Shown in pieces: positions 47,390-59,845 of a DNA stretch of 64,000 nucleotides (within the stretch, counting starts at the first letter, position 1; each line of letters starts with the position of its first letter). The translations under genes were made by a program, and so were the position numbers. Source of the stretch: Tubiluchus corallicola (lineage: Eukaryota > Priapulida > Priapulimorpha > Priapulimorphida > Tubiluchidae); contig JAQGDQ010000094.1 in NCBI GenBank assembly GCA_030141605.1, positions 1-64,000 of the forward strand. The letters are read 5' to 3'. The notes below the pieces were generated by a model that saw only the letters and a program-made list of their open reading frames with translations, searched no databases and had not been told where the DNA came from.

Positions 47390-48785
47390 AATGCAAACTA
47401 ACTGTGTTATGAAAAATAAGTTTATGGTTATTAATGGCACGGCGGTGGACCGTTTTGCTTTTGTAATGAATAGCTTGGTTACTGTTCCTCATTGTGTTAG
47501 TTATATATACCTGGGTTCCCCAGTTTCAGAGGATGGTAATTTTAATACTGTTCTGCAGATCAAGAGAGTGATAAGATTAAGCATGTAAATAAAGTTGATT
47601 GTGTACCCTTGCGCCGCATCACAGGTGCCTAGCTCACAAAGATTGACCATAGTGATTTTACAGGCGTTTTGTTTTTAGATCTAAAAAGGCATTTGATGTG
47701 CTAGATCACAAAATATCGTTAGACAAGTTGCAATGGTACGGAATCAGAGGCAAAGCTATTCAGTATCAGAATAGCTTTCATCTTGCTTAAATAATAGACA
47801 GCAGGTTGTGCAGTTTAATGGGGATTTAGGTAGGATATTTATTATCTAGTTTACCTAGGGTTCCATAGTACGACCCGTATTGCTCTTACTGCACATCAAC
47901 GATTTGCCTCAAAGGTTTGAACATTGTTCATTGGAAATGTATGCCGACGACAGCACGGCATACGTTAATAGTATTCATCAAATATTGGGGAAATTTAAAC
48001 CAAACTGCAAAACGATGCTAATATCATCAGTGAACATTATAACACGAAGACACTATAACACAAAAGCGGTAGCGTGCAATGCTCAAAAAGCACCCCTGCA
48101 GCCAATTCACTAGATCTCGATATAAAACTAAACGGCACCACACTAATGCAAGTTCTCACCGAAAACTAATAGATCTCTTAACTGATGACCGTCTCAACTG
48201 GCAGCACCAAATGACTAAACTTAGAGGTTTAATAGATCAAAAGGTGGGGATATTAAAAAAATTTCGTCCCCACACTAATGCTGCATTGGCAAAGCTACTT
48301 TAGAGTGCTACAGTACTGGCACAATTCACATACAGTTCCGAAATTGCTGAAATAAAAACAATTTAAAAAAACGTAATTAGCATACAAAAACGAGCGGCAA
48401 AAGTTATAACAGGTTTACAGCAGCAGAGTCCCTAAAATATGCTATAATTATCCACGTAGATAGATATGTCGACTACCATAAAACACTTCTGTTTCACCGA
48501 GCAGTTACTGATTGCAAAATGCCATCAATGTTGAAAGAAACAGTCAGAGAAAAATCATTTGTTACAAAACACAAGGCAAGCATTTGACGGGCAGTTGTGT
48601 TTAACTAAACCTAGAAGAGAATATGGTAAAGCAGCATTACAGAATAGTGGCGCCTTACTGTATAATCATGTAGATAAAGATTTGACATTCAAAGGGCACA
48701 AAGGCAATTATAAACGGCCCAACTACCACCACCGCCACCACCACGTATTTGATTGTATAGTTTATTTAGGAGGTCAATAAAATTG
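47390..48785 (+). mobile_element. Two adjoining LINE fragments
   Basis: The first, 47390-47585, reads 'MKNKFMVINGTAVDRFAFVM' and 'SYIYLGSPVSEDGNF', a block found after the polymerase in one LINE family. The second, 47650-48780, gives 'AFDVLDHKISLDKLQWYGI', then 'LLLLHINDLPQRFEHCSLEM' with 'YADDSTAYVNS' (47880-47985). It continues with 'LTDDRLNWQHQMTKL', 'IQKRAAKVITG' and the ending 'REYGKAALQNSGALLYN', with stops and frameshifts. It is antisense to the surrounding gene, in the intron between stalk and last exon. Confidence 0.78.
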
Positions 48786-49299
48786 TGTAACAATAACTAC
48801 GTGTAGAAAACTGTTTATGATAAATTCGTAAACTAAAGATTCTGCAATAAATACTGCAAGTGTAATTTAATGTACTAGAATGTTGTAAAATAATGTAATG
48901 TAGTGCATTGTGATATATTATATTATATTACTTTAAAGTAACGTGCTGTTTCGGTGAAACAGGAACTTGCCACATTCAGACCCGCAACCCAAAGGTCTTG
49001 GATCTGAAGGTCTCAATACTGTCGCGAAATTTAAGTAACAATATTACGTTAAAGTATGCATCAGAACTGTCTTAAAAGTTTAGTAATATGTACTTCCGCC
49101 TACGCTATAAAAGAAAATAACATAAAAAATAGCGTAATAGGACCTTTAAGCTTCTGCATTATGAACAAAATTGCAACTGCTGACTGTGAAAAACCTTTAC
49201 TGACTTGATTTTTGTCTTAAGATCATAATTTTACTATCGCTAAATCCTCTGTGCTTGATAACCAAGGAAATCCATTTTTTGCAATTAACTCCAAGCCTT

Positions 49300-51180
49300 A
49301 GGGAGCCACAAAGTTGAGCCACATAGTTGAGCCACAAAGGAAAAACCGATCAATGTTCAGTGTCCTTAACCCTCTGACCCGAGGTCAAAGGTCGCTATAC
49401 CAGTGTTAGTCAGCCTGTCTCGGGTGCCTACCCTGCAAGTTTCGTGATCCTAGCTCTTATATTTATAGAGATATTGACCAGACACCATTTTAGCACTTTC
49501 ACCTATGTCACATGACCTGGCCATGCCCACTTTTCGAAAAATACTTAATGCACATCAACTCTTACCCGGTTATCTATACATGCATAAACAGTGACTCATA
49601 GTCCTAGTGACCAAGTCAGTCGCCCTTATTTTCACATTTTGGGTCCAGCTGATGTGATCTTTGACCCAGAGGCCACCATTCCTACACGGTCCTATGGCTG
49701 CCTATGTTAGGTGCCTGCCCTGCAAATTCATGATTCTAGCTCTTACACTTATGGAGTTATTGACCTTTTGCCCATGGCACGTGATCACGTCAGGTTTTTC
49801 TCGAATAATACTTAATGCACATCTACACCTTCTCGGCTAACCCTACATTAAACATTGAGTCCTAGTCCAATGCTGTAAGAGGTATTCAGCGATCAAGCCG
49901 TTTGCCCCAATTTTCGCATTTTAGCTCCTATCTCAGGCCCTTAAAGAATCCCAGGTCTTTAAAACCACAGGTGCACATCTACCCCATAGTGCATAAATAC
50001 CTGTGAAAAAATTTGAATTTAACTCAATTCAGATTTAGGAGGAATGTTAGATGCTCGTCATCAGGTGTCTACCCTACAAGTTTTGTGACTCTAGTTGTTT
50101 CAGTTTTGAAGTTATTGCAGTTTCAAATTTGGAAAAATAAACGGTTGACTTCCAATAAGATTCTCTTATATGCAGAATCTTAAATATTAAGAATCTTTGC
50201 TGACTTGATATTTGCTTTAAGATCATAATTTTGCTATTACTGAATTCTCCGTGCTTTATTATCTAGCAAATGCATTTTCCTGCAACCCATTTTAACACTT
50301 TAGCCTATGTCATGTGACCTGGCCACGGCAACTTTTCGAAAAATCCTTAGTACACATCTATGTTCGACCGCCTACACATATGTCCAATAACATAATAGCC
50401 TTCTAATTCGATACGGTTAGTATTGTTGAGTGACAAAGTTCTCCCTAAGTTTCACATTTTGGGTCCTGCATCTGCTGCTGTGATTTTTTTCATCTAGAGG
50501 TCGCTATTCTTATACAGCTCTGTGGCTAGCTATGTTAGGTTTTCACCCTGCAAATTTCGTGATTCTAGGTCCTATACATATGGAGTTATTGACCAGATCC
50601 CAGTTTAAACTTTCGCCCATTTCATGTGACCATGCCACGCCCACTTTTCGAAAATCACTTAATGCACATCTACACTTATCCACCTAACCACACATGCATG
50701 ACATTGACTCCTAGTCCAATACTGTAAACGGAGTTGAGTGATAAAGCCATCTACTTTTGCCCCGTTACCCATACATGCAGAAACAGCGACTCATAGTCCA
50801 ATACTGTAAGAGGAGTTAAGTGACGAGGTCATGCGCCCTAATTTCCACATTTTGGGTCCACATCATTTGGTATATTACACGACACTGTTACTCGGAACTG
50901 GAAGTATTGGTGTCCCCGACCCCCTCGATTTTGGTTTTGCACCCAAAAGAAAAACTTTCCCCAACTCAAATGACTCATATTCAGCCGTGCACAACAACTC
51001 GACACCACCTAGCCACACACCGAAAATTGTGGCCCTAGCTGAAAAACTATATGAGGAGATCCAGCCTAACGAAAAAAGCAAAAAGCCCCGCCTGCTCTGT
51101 GAACTTTGACCCAGGGGTAACGGGTCATGTGTGAACATAAATCCCCCTGCTCGGGGAGTGCGCCCTGTGAGTTTCGTGCC
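49300..51180. repeat. Diverged tandem array, unit about 265-315 bp
   Basis: 'cacttttcgaaaaatacttaatgcacatc' themes occur near 49528, 49797, 50327 and 50636. 'ttYcacattttgggtcc' recurs near 49632, 50453 and 50843. 'gttaggtgcctRccctgcaa' and 'gtgattctagctcttaYa' are repeated as well. Part of the array (49960-50015; 50990-51055) matches the reverse complement of the composite block at 2230-2530. The open frames at 50820-51138 on both strands are parts of this repeat. Confidence 0.75.
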
Positions 51181-51365
51181 CTGTCCGGGTGTGAGTTAGT
51201 GAAGAAAAAAACGTCACAAATAATAATAAAAATACAAACCAGGGGTAAATCCCGAAGGACTTAATTAATGGTTGATTTCTAGGAAGATTCTAATAACGGA
51301 TTCTAATATGCATTTTAATAACGGATTTTAATGTAATAAATTCGAAACAAACAGAAGACGCTAAC

Positions 51366-51561
51366 CTCGTAATAAATGGGTTCGTCAGACCAGGTAGTTT
51401 TGCTGGTGGCTGCGTCTTGTATCCAAAAGTAGTGAAATGTGGAACTGTAGTGGACTCTGGAAAGGACTTTGATATCCGAGTTGTTGGTTTCATCGTCGTA
51501 GTAGCTGTCGTTGTTGAAGTTGTCGTGATCATCGTGGATGATTGTTCCCTTAGAGGTTTAC
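51366..51561 (-). CDS. Tandem Cache/EGF-like surface protein, Thr-rich stalk exon
   Basis: The frame of 64 codons starts PLREQSSTMITTTSTTTATT after a Lys and is rich in Thr, Ser and Pro: a likely extended, O-glycosylated stalk. The acceptor is 'attgaag' above 51561 and the donor is 'gttagc' below 51366. The incoming phase (needs one base) fits the end of the 53564-53768 exon, and the outgoing AG fits the last exon. This exon therefore places an extracellular stalk, not a membrane bundle, between the last module and the C-terminus. Both splice sites are mediocre, and the exon is called mainly on frame, composition and double phase agreement. Confidence 0.6.
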
Positions 51562-53563
51562 CTTCAATAAAGTTACAATAGTTAAATTAATGTCTAATTA
51601 ATTAATAATACTCTCCAGTGTGCTCTATAAATGGCATGAAAGCACATCACTGGAACTGGGATTTACATTGAATTGTAGATTAAAAAATAATTAAGTAAGT
51701 ACTTTATCAGTCTATAAGTAAAAAACCGAATTGGAAATGTCCGTCTAGTGGGCGTCCAACATTTAAGATGCGCTACTTTAGCGGAATTAGCGTCAAACAG
51801 AGTAGTGTATACGCAATAAGTGTTTTAACTTATAATAAATGACTATAAATTATTATACATTGTAAATAATAAGTTTTGGTATTTTTAGCGTGATTTTCGC
51901 GCCAGGTTCGCCGAAAACTGTATACAAACTCTGATTAACTTTAAATTTTCGCAAAACCGATGTCGATTTCGTAGCTGGCAGGTGGCGCTGTTTGTGCTTA
52001 AACCATGTGTGGATCAATTGGTGATCTACCTAGTGGTTGTAACTAAAAAGTTTATAGCAATCCGGTTAATCCGGATCAACGTCAATTTAAATCTATGTGA
52101 GTTGTAAACTGCTTTTTCGATATTAAGCTTGATAACATAAATGATGTGTTAACCCGTATAGTAATAGTTAAGTGTGCAGTGTGTAGTAGTGTGCTGTTCA
52201 GTGTAGACTTCGATGAAGCAAGCGCGGAAATTGTGATTTATACAAAAAATGTAGGTACATTTATACAAAATACACAGTTATGCACGCGCACTATATTACG
52301 TGTATCTCCATTATTTATAGTCTAGGGTTAGGAATGCACGTGCACAGAGTGTACCATTTCCTAATTTGATAAGTTACAAATGGAATAGCTTCCATAATTT
52401 TCTACTGACTGGTTTGTTGGTATGTTGGCTAGTTGTACGCTTGGTCGTTTGCATGGTGGTTTGGCCCGGTTGTATGGTTGCTTGGGTGGTATGACCAATC
52501 AGCTACTTACTTTTATTTACGTTATTTTTTGTTCTCTCATGACTTTCCACACATCACTCCCTGCATTTAGCAACCAAGCAAAACATCAAAATACATTTTA
52601 TAAATTTATACACTAACACTGTTACCAACAAAATACAACACACGGTCCCTCACCAGGCTACCCAATATCACACCTGAGTCACTAGCTATCAACTTAACAA
52701 TAATCAATAATGCACGCACTTTCCACACAGTGTTCTGTTTTCAACGTTAAAAATTAGTAGTTGTTAAAGCGCCAGCTTAACAAATCTAAGAGTTATATTT
52801 TGCCGTGTCTCATCCAAATAGTGAAGTTTCTTTTAACGTGTACGTTTTGTCACGTGTACATGGCTTACCATTGGTTGTACATTGCTTTCCACTGCTTGTA
52901 AATTGCTTACTACTTACACTGTTTGTCACTTAGAAAATACTGTGCCTAGATCGAGAAGCCACAGTCATCATCTTCTTTTCATTGGAAAACAGAACTCGTA
53001 CATTTGAATGATGCTGGCTCATCGATTTCATTTTAAATTTTCTTATAATAATAGTACAACAAAAGCATCTTTATATAAAAATAAATTCGAGCATAAATGA
53101 GTACTATTTGGACTTGCACTTTTTTGTTGTTTGAGCTAATAATAATTCATCGGCAATCTTTATACTTTTATTAATATACTTACTAATAACCTAGCGCAAT
53201 ACCATCGACGTAAAAGATCCAAATTATAGGACAATGTCATTTAAAATACGGTAATGACCTATAGCCAAAATGTAGTCCTGGCGATAAAGTTGCGCTAGTT
53301 AAAAACACACAATCAGTTTCGGACCCAATTGTCAGCCGAATCATTCTTAAGACTTTGAAAAGTGATACCGCTGGTTTCCCCACTAAGCTCGGTAATATGT
53401 ATTTCGAATTAACGTGTGGATAATAATAAACGGAATCATCTTGCAAGCAAGCCCTTTTTACTAAAAAAATCCCACCATTTGCGCCATTAAATACATTCGG
53501 CATATTCTCCGGAGAAATCATTACTCAAAAAAACTTATTATATTATCATTTATCCATGTTTAC
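51562..53563. other. Intron with no recognised membrane-domain exon
   Basis: I looked here specifically for seven-transmembrane exons on the minus strand and saw none. The frame at 53237-53521 (minus) is open for 94 codons, but it is not strongly hydrophobic, matches no GPR158-family block and lacks a clear donor. The rest is AT-rich with GGTT/GGTY-type low-complexity near 52405-52495. Confidence 0.45.
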
Positions 53564-53768
53564 TTGTTGGGGCGGTGGTTTCACCAATACGACGGCATTT
53601 CAGTAATTCGTATGTGTTCCATTCTTCATTTTCCATTGCAGCATACTGTTCCTCTACATCGCCCCCATCAAAATCAGTCTTCCCGTCATCGTAGGGATAT
53701 TCATAACCTGCTTTGCAGACACACTTGTAACCTCCAGGCTTGAAACCCCATCCCGGTCTAAACATACA
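53564..53768 (-). CDS. Module 2, EGF-like exon (four Cys)
   Basis: The acceptor 'ctttcctag' is followed by CMFRPGWGFKPGGYKCVCKA and GYEYPYDDGK. This is the cysteine-rich segment that follows the Cache domain in GPR158/GPR179-type receptors (C…G.G…GGY.C.CK.GY). Four Cys lie in this exon and two in the preceding one, together the six of an EGF-like fold. An acidic loop (DFDGGDVEEQYAAMENEEWN) precedes the last Cys. Two donors fit equally in phase 1: 'gtaaac' after 53564 (used here) or 'gtgaaa' after 53585, which would end at CRRI-G, the same point as module 1. Either joins the stalk exon in frame. Confidence 0.88.
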
Positions 53769-53899
53769 CTAGGAAAGTAATAAAAAAACACGAGCTGTAG
53801 TTAAGAATCAGCCAATAACTCACCCATCCTATACTAAACTGTTACAAAGTATACAGTCAATAATCCAATCCGCCTGCAGGTAGACAACCAAAAAATTAA

Positions 53900-54030
53900 C
53901 ATCCATCCATCCATCCATCCATTCATCCATCCATCCATCCATCCATCCATCCATCCATCCATCCATCCATCCATCCATCCATCCATCCATCCATCCATCC
54001 ATCCATCCATCCATCCATCCATCCATCCAT
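53900..54030. repeat. (CCAT)n microsatellite
   Basis: A 130-base run of CCAT, interrupted once (ATTC) near 53921, starts about 30 bases after the donor of the 54063-54174 exon. The MDGW-repeat frames on the minus strand are its translation. Confidence 0.97.
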
Positions 54031-54062
54031 CTATTTAACATGTAATCATGTTTGTCACTTAC

Positions 54063-54174
54063 AATTGTAGATTGAGCATCACAATGATGAGAATCAGCAA
54101 ACACGTTTGCAGAATCGCTATCACATTGATTAATGTCCAAAGCTTCTAGTTTTACGTCTGATCCTACCACACCC
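54063..54174 (-). CDS. Module 2, Cache-to-EGF junction exon (DINQC)
   Basis: The exon encodes [20 protein letters not shown], then [17 protein letters not shown], 37 codons. The 'G-V-V…D-V…L…V-D-I-N-Q-C…C' pattern is the most recognisable block of GPR158-family ectodomains. The acceptor 'tgttgtttag' leaves one base that completes an Ala codon with the GC ending exon 55695-56043. The donor 'gtaagt' is in phase 0 and joins the TGT (Cys) starting 53768. Exon borders and phases equal those of module 1 (61980-62097). Confidence 0.92.
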
Positions 54175-55694
54175 CTAAACAACATGTTTTCGTTACACAG
54201 GTTAGCCAACGTCAGCAATTTTCTTGCCTATTGTATTTATTAATTATTTGCACATTTGATATGAAGCTTAACGACCCGACAACTGTTCTCCACAATTATA
54301 ATCTTCAGTCAAACTAAACCGAAAGGAATGAAATGTGATTCACTGAGTCAAAATTATCTTAATAAAATAATGGATTCATATTTAGATCAAAATAACAGAA
54401 ACTGTTTATAAAGTCAAAATGAAGCTAACAACATTTCAGTTAAACAACATTAACAAAACCATTGTAACGAAACAATGGTGCTGATACGCATTGCTAACGT
54501 GATCATACAGAACATAGTCAGATAATGTGTATATACATACATACAAACATATACATCATATAAAAGCATATTATATAGAAATTGATACAGTAACTTTATT
54601 TTCAAACACTGAGCTATTTGTCACTGTATCAATTTCTTTACTGGTCTGTCTATTCAATACCTGTTTGGCTTCTGCTAACTACTTAATTAGTGCATAATAG
54701 GTTCTGCCTATACAAACTGGTTGTATGTTTGTAAATTTACTACTGATGATGACAGCAGCAGCTAGTCGAAACGTCTGGCATGATTTTAGCTTTTTAATGT
54801 AAAAGTTTTTATAAAGTTGTGTTGTTTTAATACCTAATAATTGACCATTTTCACTTAAACTTATAGACGGCAGAATTTTTTTTACAAAACTGACAGCTTT
54901 TCCTATTAGCCGTAATTATCGCAGTCAACTTTCTTTATTAAGTACAGGTGCCATCGTATAATTAACACCCAGCAAGCCGGAGTGCTAGTACGCCGCCCAC
55001 AATGTTCCACACACATGTAGGATTGTAGGTATTATACTTAATATATAAGAGAAAAGGTATCGACATGACCAAACTTGGGAAGCCAAAACTATTGAAGAAA
55101 GCCTTTTGGAATCGCGTAACTAACACCTTGCATTGACTCATCCTTACCTTGACAAGCCTATAGACCACTTGTCCTATGAAGGCCGAAATTTTATGGCACC
55201 ATTGTTTAATTTTACGCTTGCATTACACAAGACAGAAACGCCATCTACCAAGATGGCAGCCAGTGGTGATCCAGTGGCGACAACCAAGTGGCGCAGATGC
55301 AGCGCTACAGCTTATCGTTCCTATTATGGCGGGGAGCTGACATCTGAAGGTAGTGACTCACTGTCACCCGTTCGTTAGATCGTACAGTACTGGACAATGT
55401 ACTATAATATGCAATCTTCATTCCAGTTTTGGCTCCCTATTTGGAGGAAAATTTAAAAGATATTCCCAAAAGATCGTCGTCATGTTTTAAAAAGGCTACA
55501 TCTATGACCCGTGCCGTACAAAAGTACTGCTGCATGTCTACTCAGGGCCGGCTGGAGTACCACTGGCGAACCACTAGTGGCGAACTGTACCACTGGAGAA
55601 CTATACTAGTGAAGAACCGTACCACTGGCGAACTGTCAATTGGTGAAATGGGTGTGTGCCAAAAAGAAGCATTGATTAATGGCGTTTAACTTAC
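54175..55694. other. Intron of the surface-protein gene
   Basis: AT-rich up to about 55100, with a retroelement-like 3' phrase at 54747-54785. The part at 55130-55690 is richer in GC and has short plus-strand open frames. A 'ccactggcgaac' phrase repeats near 55560, 55600 and 55625. No exon was recognised. Confidence 0.45.
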
Positions 55695-56043
55695 GCAAAC
55701 ACAACATCAGATTGAGGCTTCTTTTTCATAAAGAAAGGAACATAATACGCCACCAGCCACTGCCCGTGAAAGCAGTCAAAATACGGATTGTTCCAGACGC
55801 CATGTTTTATTGTTGCCGCTAAGTAAGTCTGGTTATCGTACGCTCTAATCATGTCAGCCGGCTCTTGACGACTTGCACGCACGTACAATTGCGATGAAAA
55901 CTGTTGTAGATTTTCTATGGGGGTGTCTTTGGTCGTGTCAAAGTAAAATTCATAATCACCAAGTATTGCAAAGTCTTCAGCATAAATTTCTCGTTCTTTA
56001 TTGGGAATTCGGTACGCATATGGTCCGAACCGACCAGTGCTAC
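55695..56043 (-). CDS. Module 2, Cache-domain C-terminal exon
   Basis: The exon has 115 full codons from STGRFGPYAYRIPNKEREIY to SDVVF. The block GVWNNPYFDC then FHGQWLVAYYVPFF is the Cache-domain end of GPR158-type ectodomains (W..PY.DC…W.V.Y..PF). The upstream part (AILGDYEFYFDTTKDTPIEN) would form the ligand-facing side of the fold. The acceptor is 'tttgctttcag' and the donor 'gtaagt' (phase 2). In the family this domain binds small ligands: glycine has been reported for GPR158. Ligand specificity here cannot be read by eye. The frame's upstream extension (MCVTLSVLYFGLL…) is intronic. Confidence 0.92.
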
Positions 56044-56927
56044 CTGAAAGCAAACCGAAATATAACACTGATAGTGTCACACACAATTTAAAATGAATAT
56101 GGTCTGTAATTTAATCCATACTGTAAATTTCACGCATCATTAGCAGCAGTGTAGTTAACCCGAGAAATATAAGCAACCTTGCCTTATTTACGTTATGATT
56201 AAAATATTGTTCCAGAATGGAGTGTTTTAAGAATATGGTGCCTTAAGCCGCCAACTCTACCTGCCGAGAAATGACTAAAAAAATTAGTGATGAGAGTTGC
56301 CAGTGATGACAGCTGACTAACAGAGTAATCATGTAAAGCACGCTGCATCAAGGTGGCTTGCAATTCTTAATGATATTTTTCTAAGCAAATGAGGAAGCTA
56401 CAGAAATTGTATTACAAAAGTTGGTTACACCAAGATTCAAAGTAAATGGAGAATTTTTTTATACGATGCGAAGTCGGCTTTATGCGAAACTTAGTGCAAC
56501 ACATTTGTATCTATGCTTTGCACCAAATGAAGTAAAGTTTTTTTAACTGAAATTTACATCATCATTAATTAAATCATCAAAATTAAAATCATGTCCTGGT
56601 AGTTTCAGTGTTTTTCATTATTTTACAGATGAACCTGTCAAATTGCAGCCAGGTGGTTCGAGCGAGTAACAAATAGTTTACGAACATTTACTAATTTTAG
56701 GTAAAGCGTGACTCCTAGCTGCAACAGAACTGCACGATGTCATCGACTACAATTGCGTGAGTCTGCAATTGAAATAAACTGATGAAATCAAACAACAAAA
56801 TTCAAGAAGAGAAGTCATTGCCTGAAAATGATAAGAAAATGAACTATAACAGTTCTGACAATGTATGATGAAAAAAACACAGTGCTAGCCGTGCATGTTA
56901 AATGATTATGTCACAAAGCTAGCTCAC

Positions 56928-57172
56928 CTTTAAAGTAACGAGAAACAAATAAAATCCCGCTGCCAAACAATTTCTCATCTGCCGCAACATTAGCTATCAC
57001 CTCTCCAAATAATTCTTCTTCAGATAGATCCATGGACCTTATTTCCTCTCCATCTCTATCCACAACGGTTAGACGTTGGTAGGCTGTCTGCATATAGTTG
57101 CTGAGGAAGTTTGCAGTACGGACCGCTAATCGTGCTTGGGGGACCAGAGATTCTTGAGCAGTGTGTAGAAAT
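56928..57172 (-). CDS. Module 2, Cache-domain N-terminal exon
   Basis: The exon has 81 full codons, FLHTAQESLVPQARLAVRTA, then NFLSNYMQTAYQRLTVVDRD to LFVSRYFK. It resembles the helical start of the GPR158-family Cache domain, where a long helix with an A-T-N-F-L-type motif leads into the first strand. The acceptor is 'taatttcttttag', with a first base needing two bases from an exon not found. The donor is 'gtgagc' (phase 1), joining GGT-AGC of the next exon to give FKGSTGRF. Because the incoming phase does not match the exon at 59846-59991, at least one exon between 57173 and 59845 is missing from this model. Confidence 0.88.
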
Positions 57173-57689
57173 CTAAAAGAAATTACAAGTTGTAGAAACT
57201 TTTGTAGCTTGACTACAAATATGCCAGTAAAATTATTTCATCTAACTGGATGGAACATTCCAAAGTTAAACAATGTTATGTAATTTGGCATTACAGATTT
57301 AGATAGGCGTACGCCGAGAGAGATTGCTAGCCTCGCGTAAAATGCGACGCAACGTCGGGCGTCATGTTTCATGTTGTTGGACGAGCTACAGCCTTTTGCT
57401 AGTCCTTGCGTATGTATTTTAATAATTACTATAATGACAAAGGCTCACTTTAATGATAAAGGATAAAACTCATTGCTTTTTAAACAAGCCAAGCACTTTG
57501 ACAAACAAAAGTAAAAATAGTACTGTACTAAGAACTGTTACTTAACATTTGCGCTTTGCAAAGTTTTGACAAAATTGAAAACTGAATATTACTTACTCCT
57601 ACTAGCCAAGCCCCGTAAAAGTATTTTACATAAAATCGGAACTGAATTGAAATCAACGTAATTATCAAAAGTACCGCAACATGTGCCAT

Positions 57690-58640
57690 GTAGTATCCTG
57701 TTAGAAGTAAACACGCATGCAGTAGTAATCACTGCCACTCTCACTGCTGCTACGATTGCCATCATCATTGTCATTGTCAACAACATTATTTTTTACCATA
57801 AGCATCACATATCATTGTCATCAGTATTATCATCATCGCCATCGTCATCGTTGTCATTATTTACTTTCTTGTCATCAGTGTCACTGTAGTCACGATCATC
57901 CGCCTCTATCTATTGACATATCAGCAACAGCAACAACAGTATCACTGGTGATGGCGATGGCGATTGTCATGGTGGCACCCACACCATTGCCACTGTCTCT
58001 GCTACCAACAACAACAACAGCAGCAACAATGACGACGACCATGACAACAACAACAAGAACGGTAACAGTAGTAACAGCAACCGTCACTGCCACTGCTACC
58101 ACTAACGACAATAACAACTACAACGACAACAACAGCAGCAACTGCAACAAGAACGACACCAACAAGATCGGTAACAGCAGCAAAATCGGTAAGAACAGTA
58201 GCAATAGCAGCAACATCAACGGCAACAATTACTATGACAACAACAGCAACATTAACGAACCAATAGCAACGTTAATGGCGAGAGCAGTAGCAACACCAGC
58301 AACAGCAACAAAACCACAAATGTAATAATGACAACAAAAATATGATAATGACGACGACGATGAGGAGGACAACAAAAATAGCAAGCAGGAAACTAACATA
58401 CAACAAGAAAAACAACAACAGCAGCAGCAACAACAGCAACAATAACAACAACAACTGTAGCATCAACAACGACATCGACAATAATAACGATAACAAAACA
58501 AAAGCAAAAAAACAACAATAACAACAGCAACATAACGACACAAGTAACAATGATGACACCAACAATGATGATGGTGATGATGACGATGATAATGACAATG
58601 ATGATGATGGTGGTGATAGTGATCACAACAAAAGAGCTAC
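57690..58640. repeat. Large compound trinucleotide-like simple-sequence block
   Basis: About 950 bases of CAT, CAA, CAG and related triplets, interleaved with little unique sequence. It produces long artefactual open frames on both strands (for example 57756-58325). Confidence 0.92.
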
Positions 58641-58759
58641 CAATAAACAAACAACAAACAAGCGAACAAAAAAATCAAAAATAAACAATGCAACAATATT
58701 AGCCTATATAAATTTAGCCCATATAACTTTTTCGAGCAGGCATAATTATTATTTATATA

Positions 58760-59065
58760 TATTCGTAGTACCAAACTTTTCTTATACCAAACTTCCTCTG
58801 TATCGAATTTTTCTAGCACTAAACTTTTCCAATACTAAACTTTCGTAGTACCAAATTTGTACTGCACCAAATTTTCCTTGCACTACACAATTGCTTGTGC
58901 CAAAAATGCTTGCTAAAATTTCGCAAGCACTGTATTCATCAGTACTATATCTTTTCTTTACTAAATTTTCCCATTACCAAAATTTTCGTGTACCAAAAAT
59001 TCCTAGTAGTAAATTTTCCCGATACCAAAATTATACCAGAGCCAAACTTACCTGACCAAACTACT
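58760..59065. repeat. About 20-bp minisatellite
   Basis: Imperfect units with the theme 'gtaccaaaattttccta' repeat about fifteen times (…'taccaaacttttcttatacc', 'gcaccaaattttccttgcac', 'taccaaaattttcgtgtacc'). Confidence 0.75.
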
Positions 59066-59845
59066 TACAGAGCACCGTTGGAAGTATTGTTCGATACGTA
59101 AGCTAGCAATCTCTCTCTGCACACGCATATCTAAATCTGTGTTTGGCAACTGTTTAACCGTTGGTCGTTCTTATTAATTTGATGTTTAATAGAAATTTTC
59201 GCTTTTAACCATATACTTTGGATTACCTTTGTTTTTGTTTTCATAAAAAGAAAAATTCTGATTTTCGTGCATTTTGAAATTAGTTTGTAGCCTACAATTT
59301 AGTTTTTTTGGGAAGAACATATGTAAATACGTTTATTCATAAAGAGCGGTATTCATAATTAAACTCATAGTGTTTCAAATTGTTTCCGCGCATTTTATCT
59401 ATTTATTTGCAGGCTAGTTTTGATTTTAATGTTTTGTCGGTAATATTAGCTTCAACGCTACTGTTTTGTAAGTGAAACAAAATTTGCTTAATTAATACGG
59501 ATTGCAAAAGCTGACAAATGCAGCATGAGACTTTTATAATGGTTATGCAAAGAGCAATTTATTTTTGAATGATTTGGTACCTTTTAAATGTCAGACCTGC
59601 ATGCCATTTTTTACGGCTTCAGGATTAATACATAGTCATTATTTGAAACAGCTCATTTTTTGTCAATAGGATTGATAGGCTTATTTGTTGCCGGTCACAA
59701 ATATAGCGATTTTTACTTATCTTTATGTATCTTCTCTGGCGATGCAAAGAAGAGAAAAATGGACCTAGAATATGTTTTTCTGCTCTGCGTCATTAAATTT
59801 GACCCGTTTGTATCTTTTTATCTGAAGTTGAATGTATTGTAAAAC

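Larger units (their letters stand above)
57294..59139. mobile_element. Candidate 1.85 kb transposon bounded by 42-bp inverted repeats
   Basis: 'cagatttagataggcgtacg' then 'ccgagagagattgctagcctcg' at 57294-57336 is matched, inverted, at 59098-59139 ('cagatttagatatgcgtgtg' then 'cagagagagattgctagctta'). The interior is almost entirely simple sequence and minisatellite. No transposase is visible, so it would be non-autonomous. Target duplications at the flanks were not clear. It sits in the intron before the module 2 Cache exon. Confidence 0.45.

Noticed and set aside
50820-51138. Overlapping open frames on both strands
   Set aside because: They are part of the 49.3-51.2 kb tandem array and are shared in diverged form with the repeat at 2455-2530.
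53237-53521. 94-codon minus-strand open frame between module 2 and the stalk exon
   Set aside because: No convincing donor, no hydrophobic helices and no match to GPR158-family blocks. The flanking exons join in phase without it.
53829-54218. 129-codon minus-strand frame including an MDGW repeat
   Set aside because: Only 54063-54174 is exon. The rest is intron and a CCAT microsatellite read through the donor.
57756-58325. 189-codon plus-strand open frame (Thr/Asn-rich)
   Set aside because: Translation of a trinucleotide simple-sequence block; equally long frames exist on the other strand.
59069-59149. Open 27-codon minus-strand segment with a perfect 'gtaagt' donor, candidate exon between linker and module 2
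   Set aside because: Most of it (59098-59139) is the inverted counterpart of 57294-57336, so it is more likely a transposon end. Its phase also fails to join the module 2 Cache exon.
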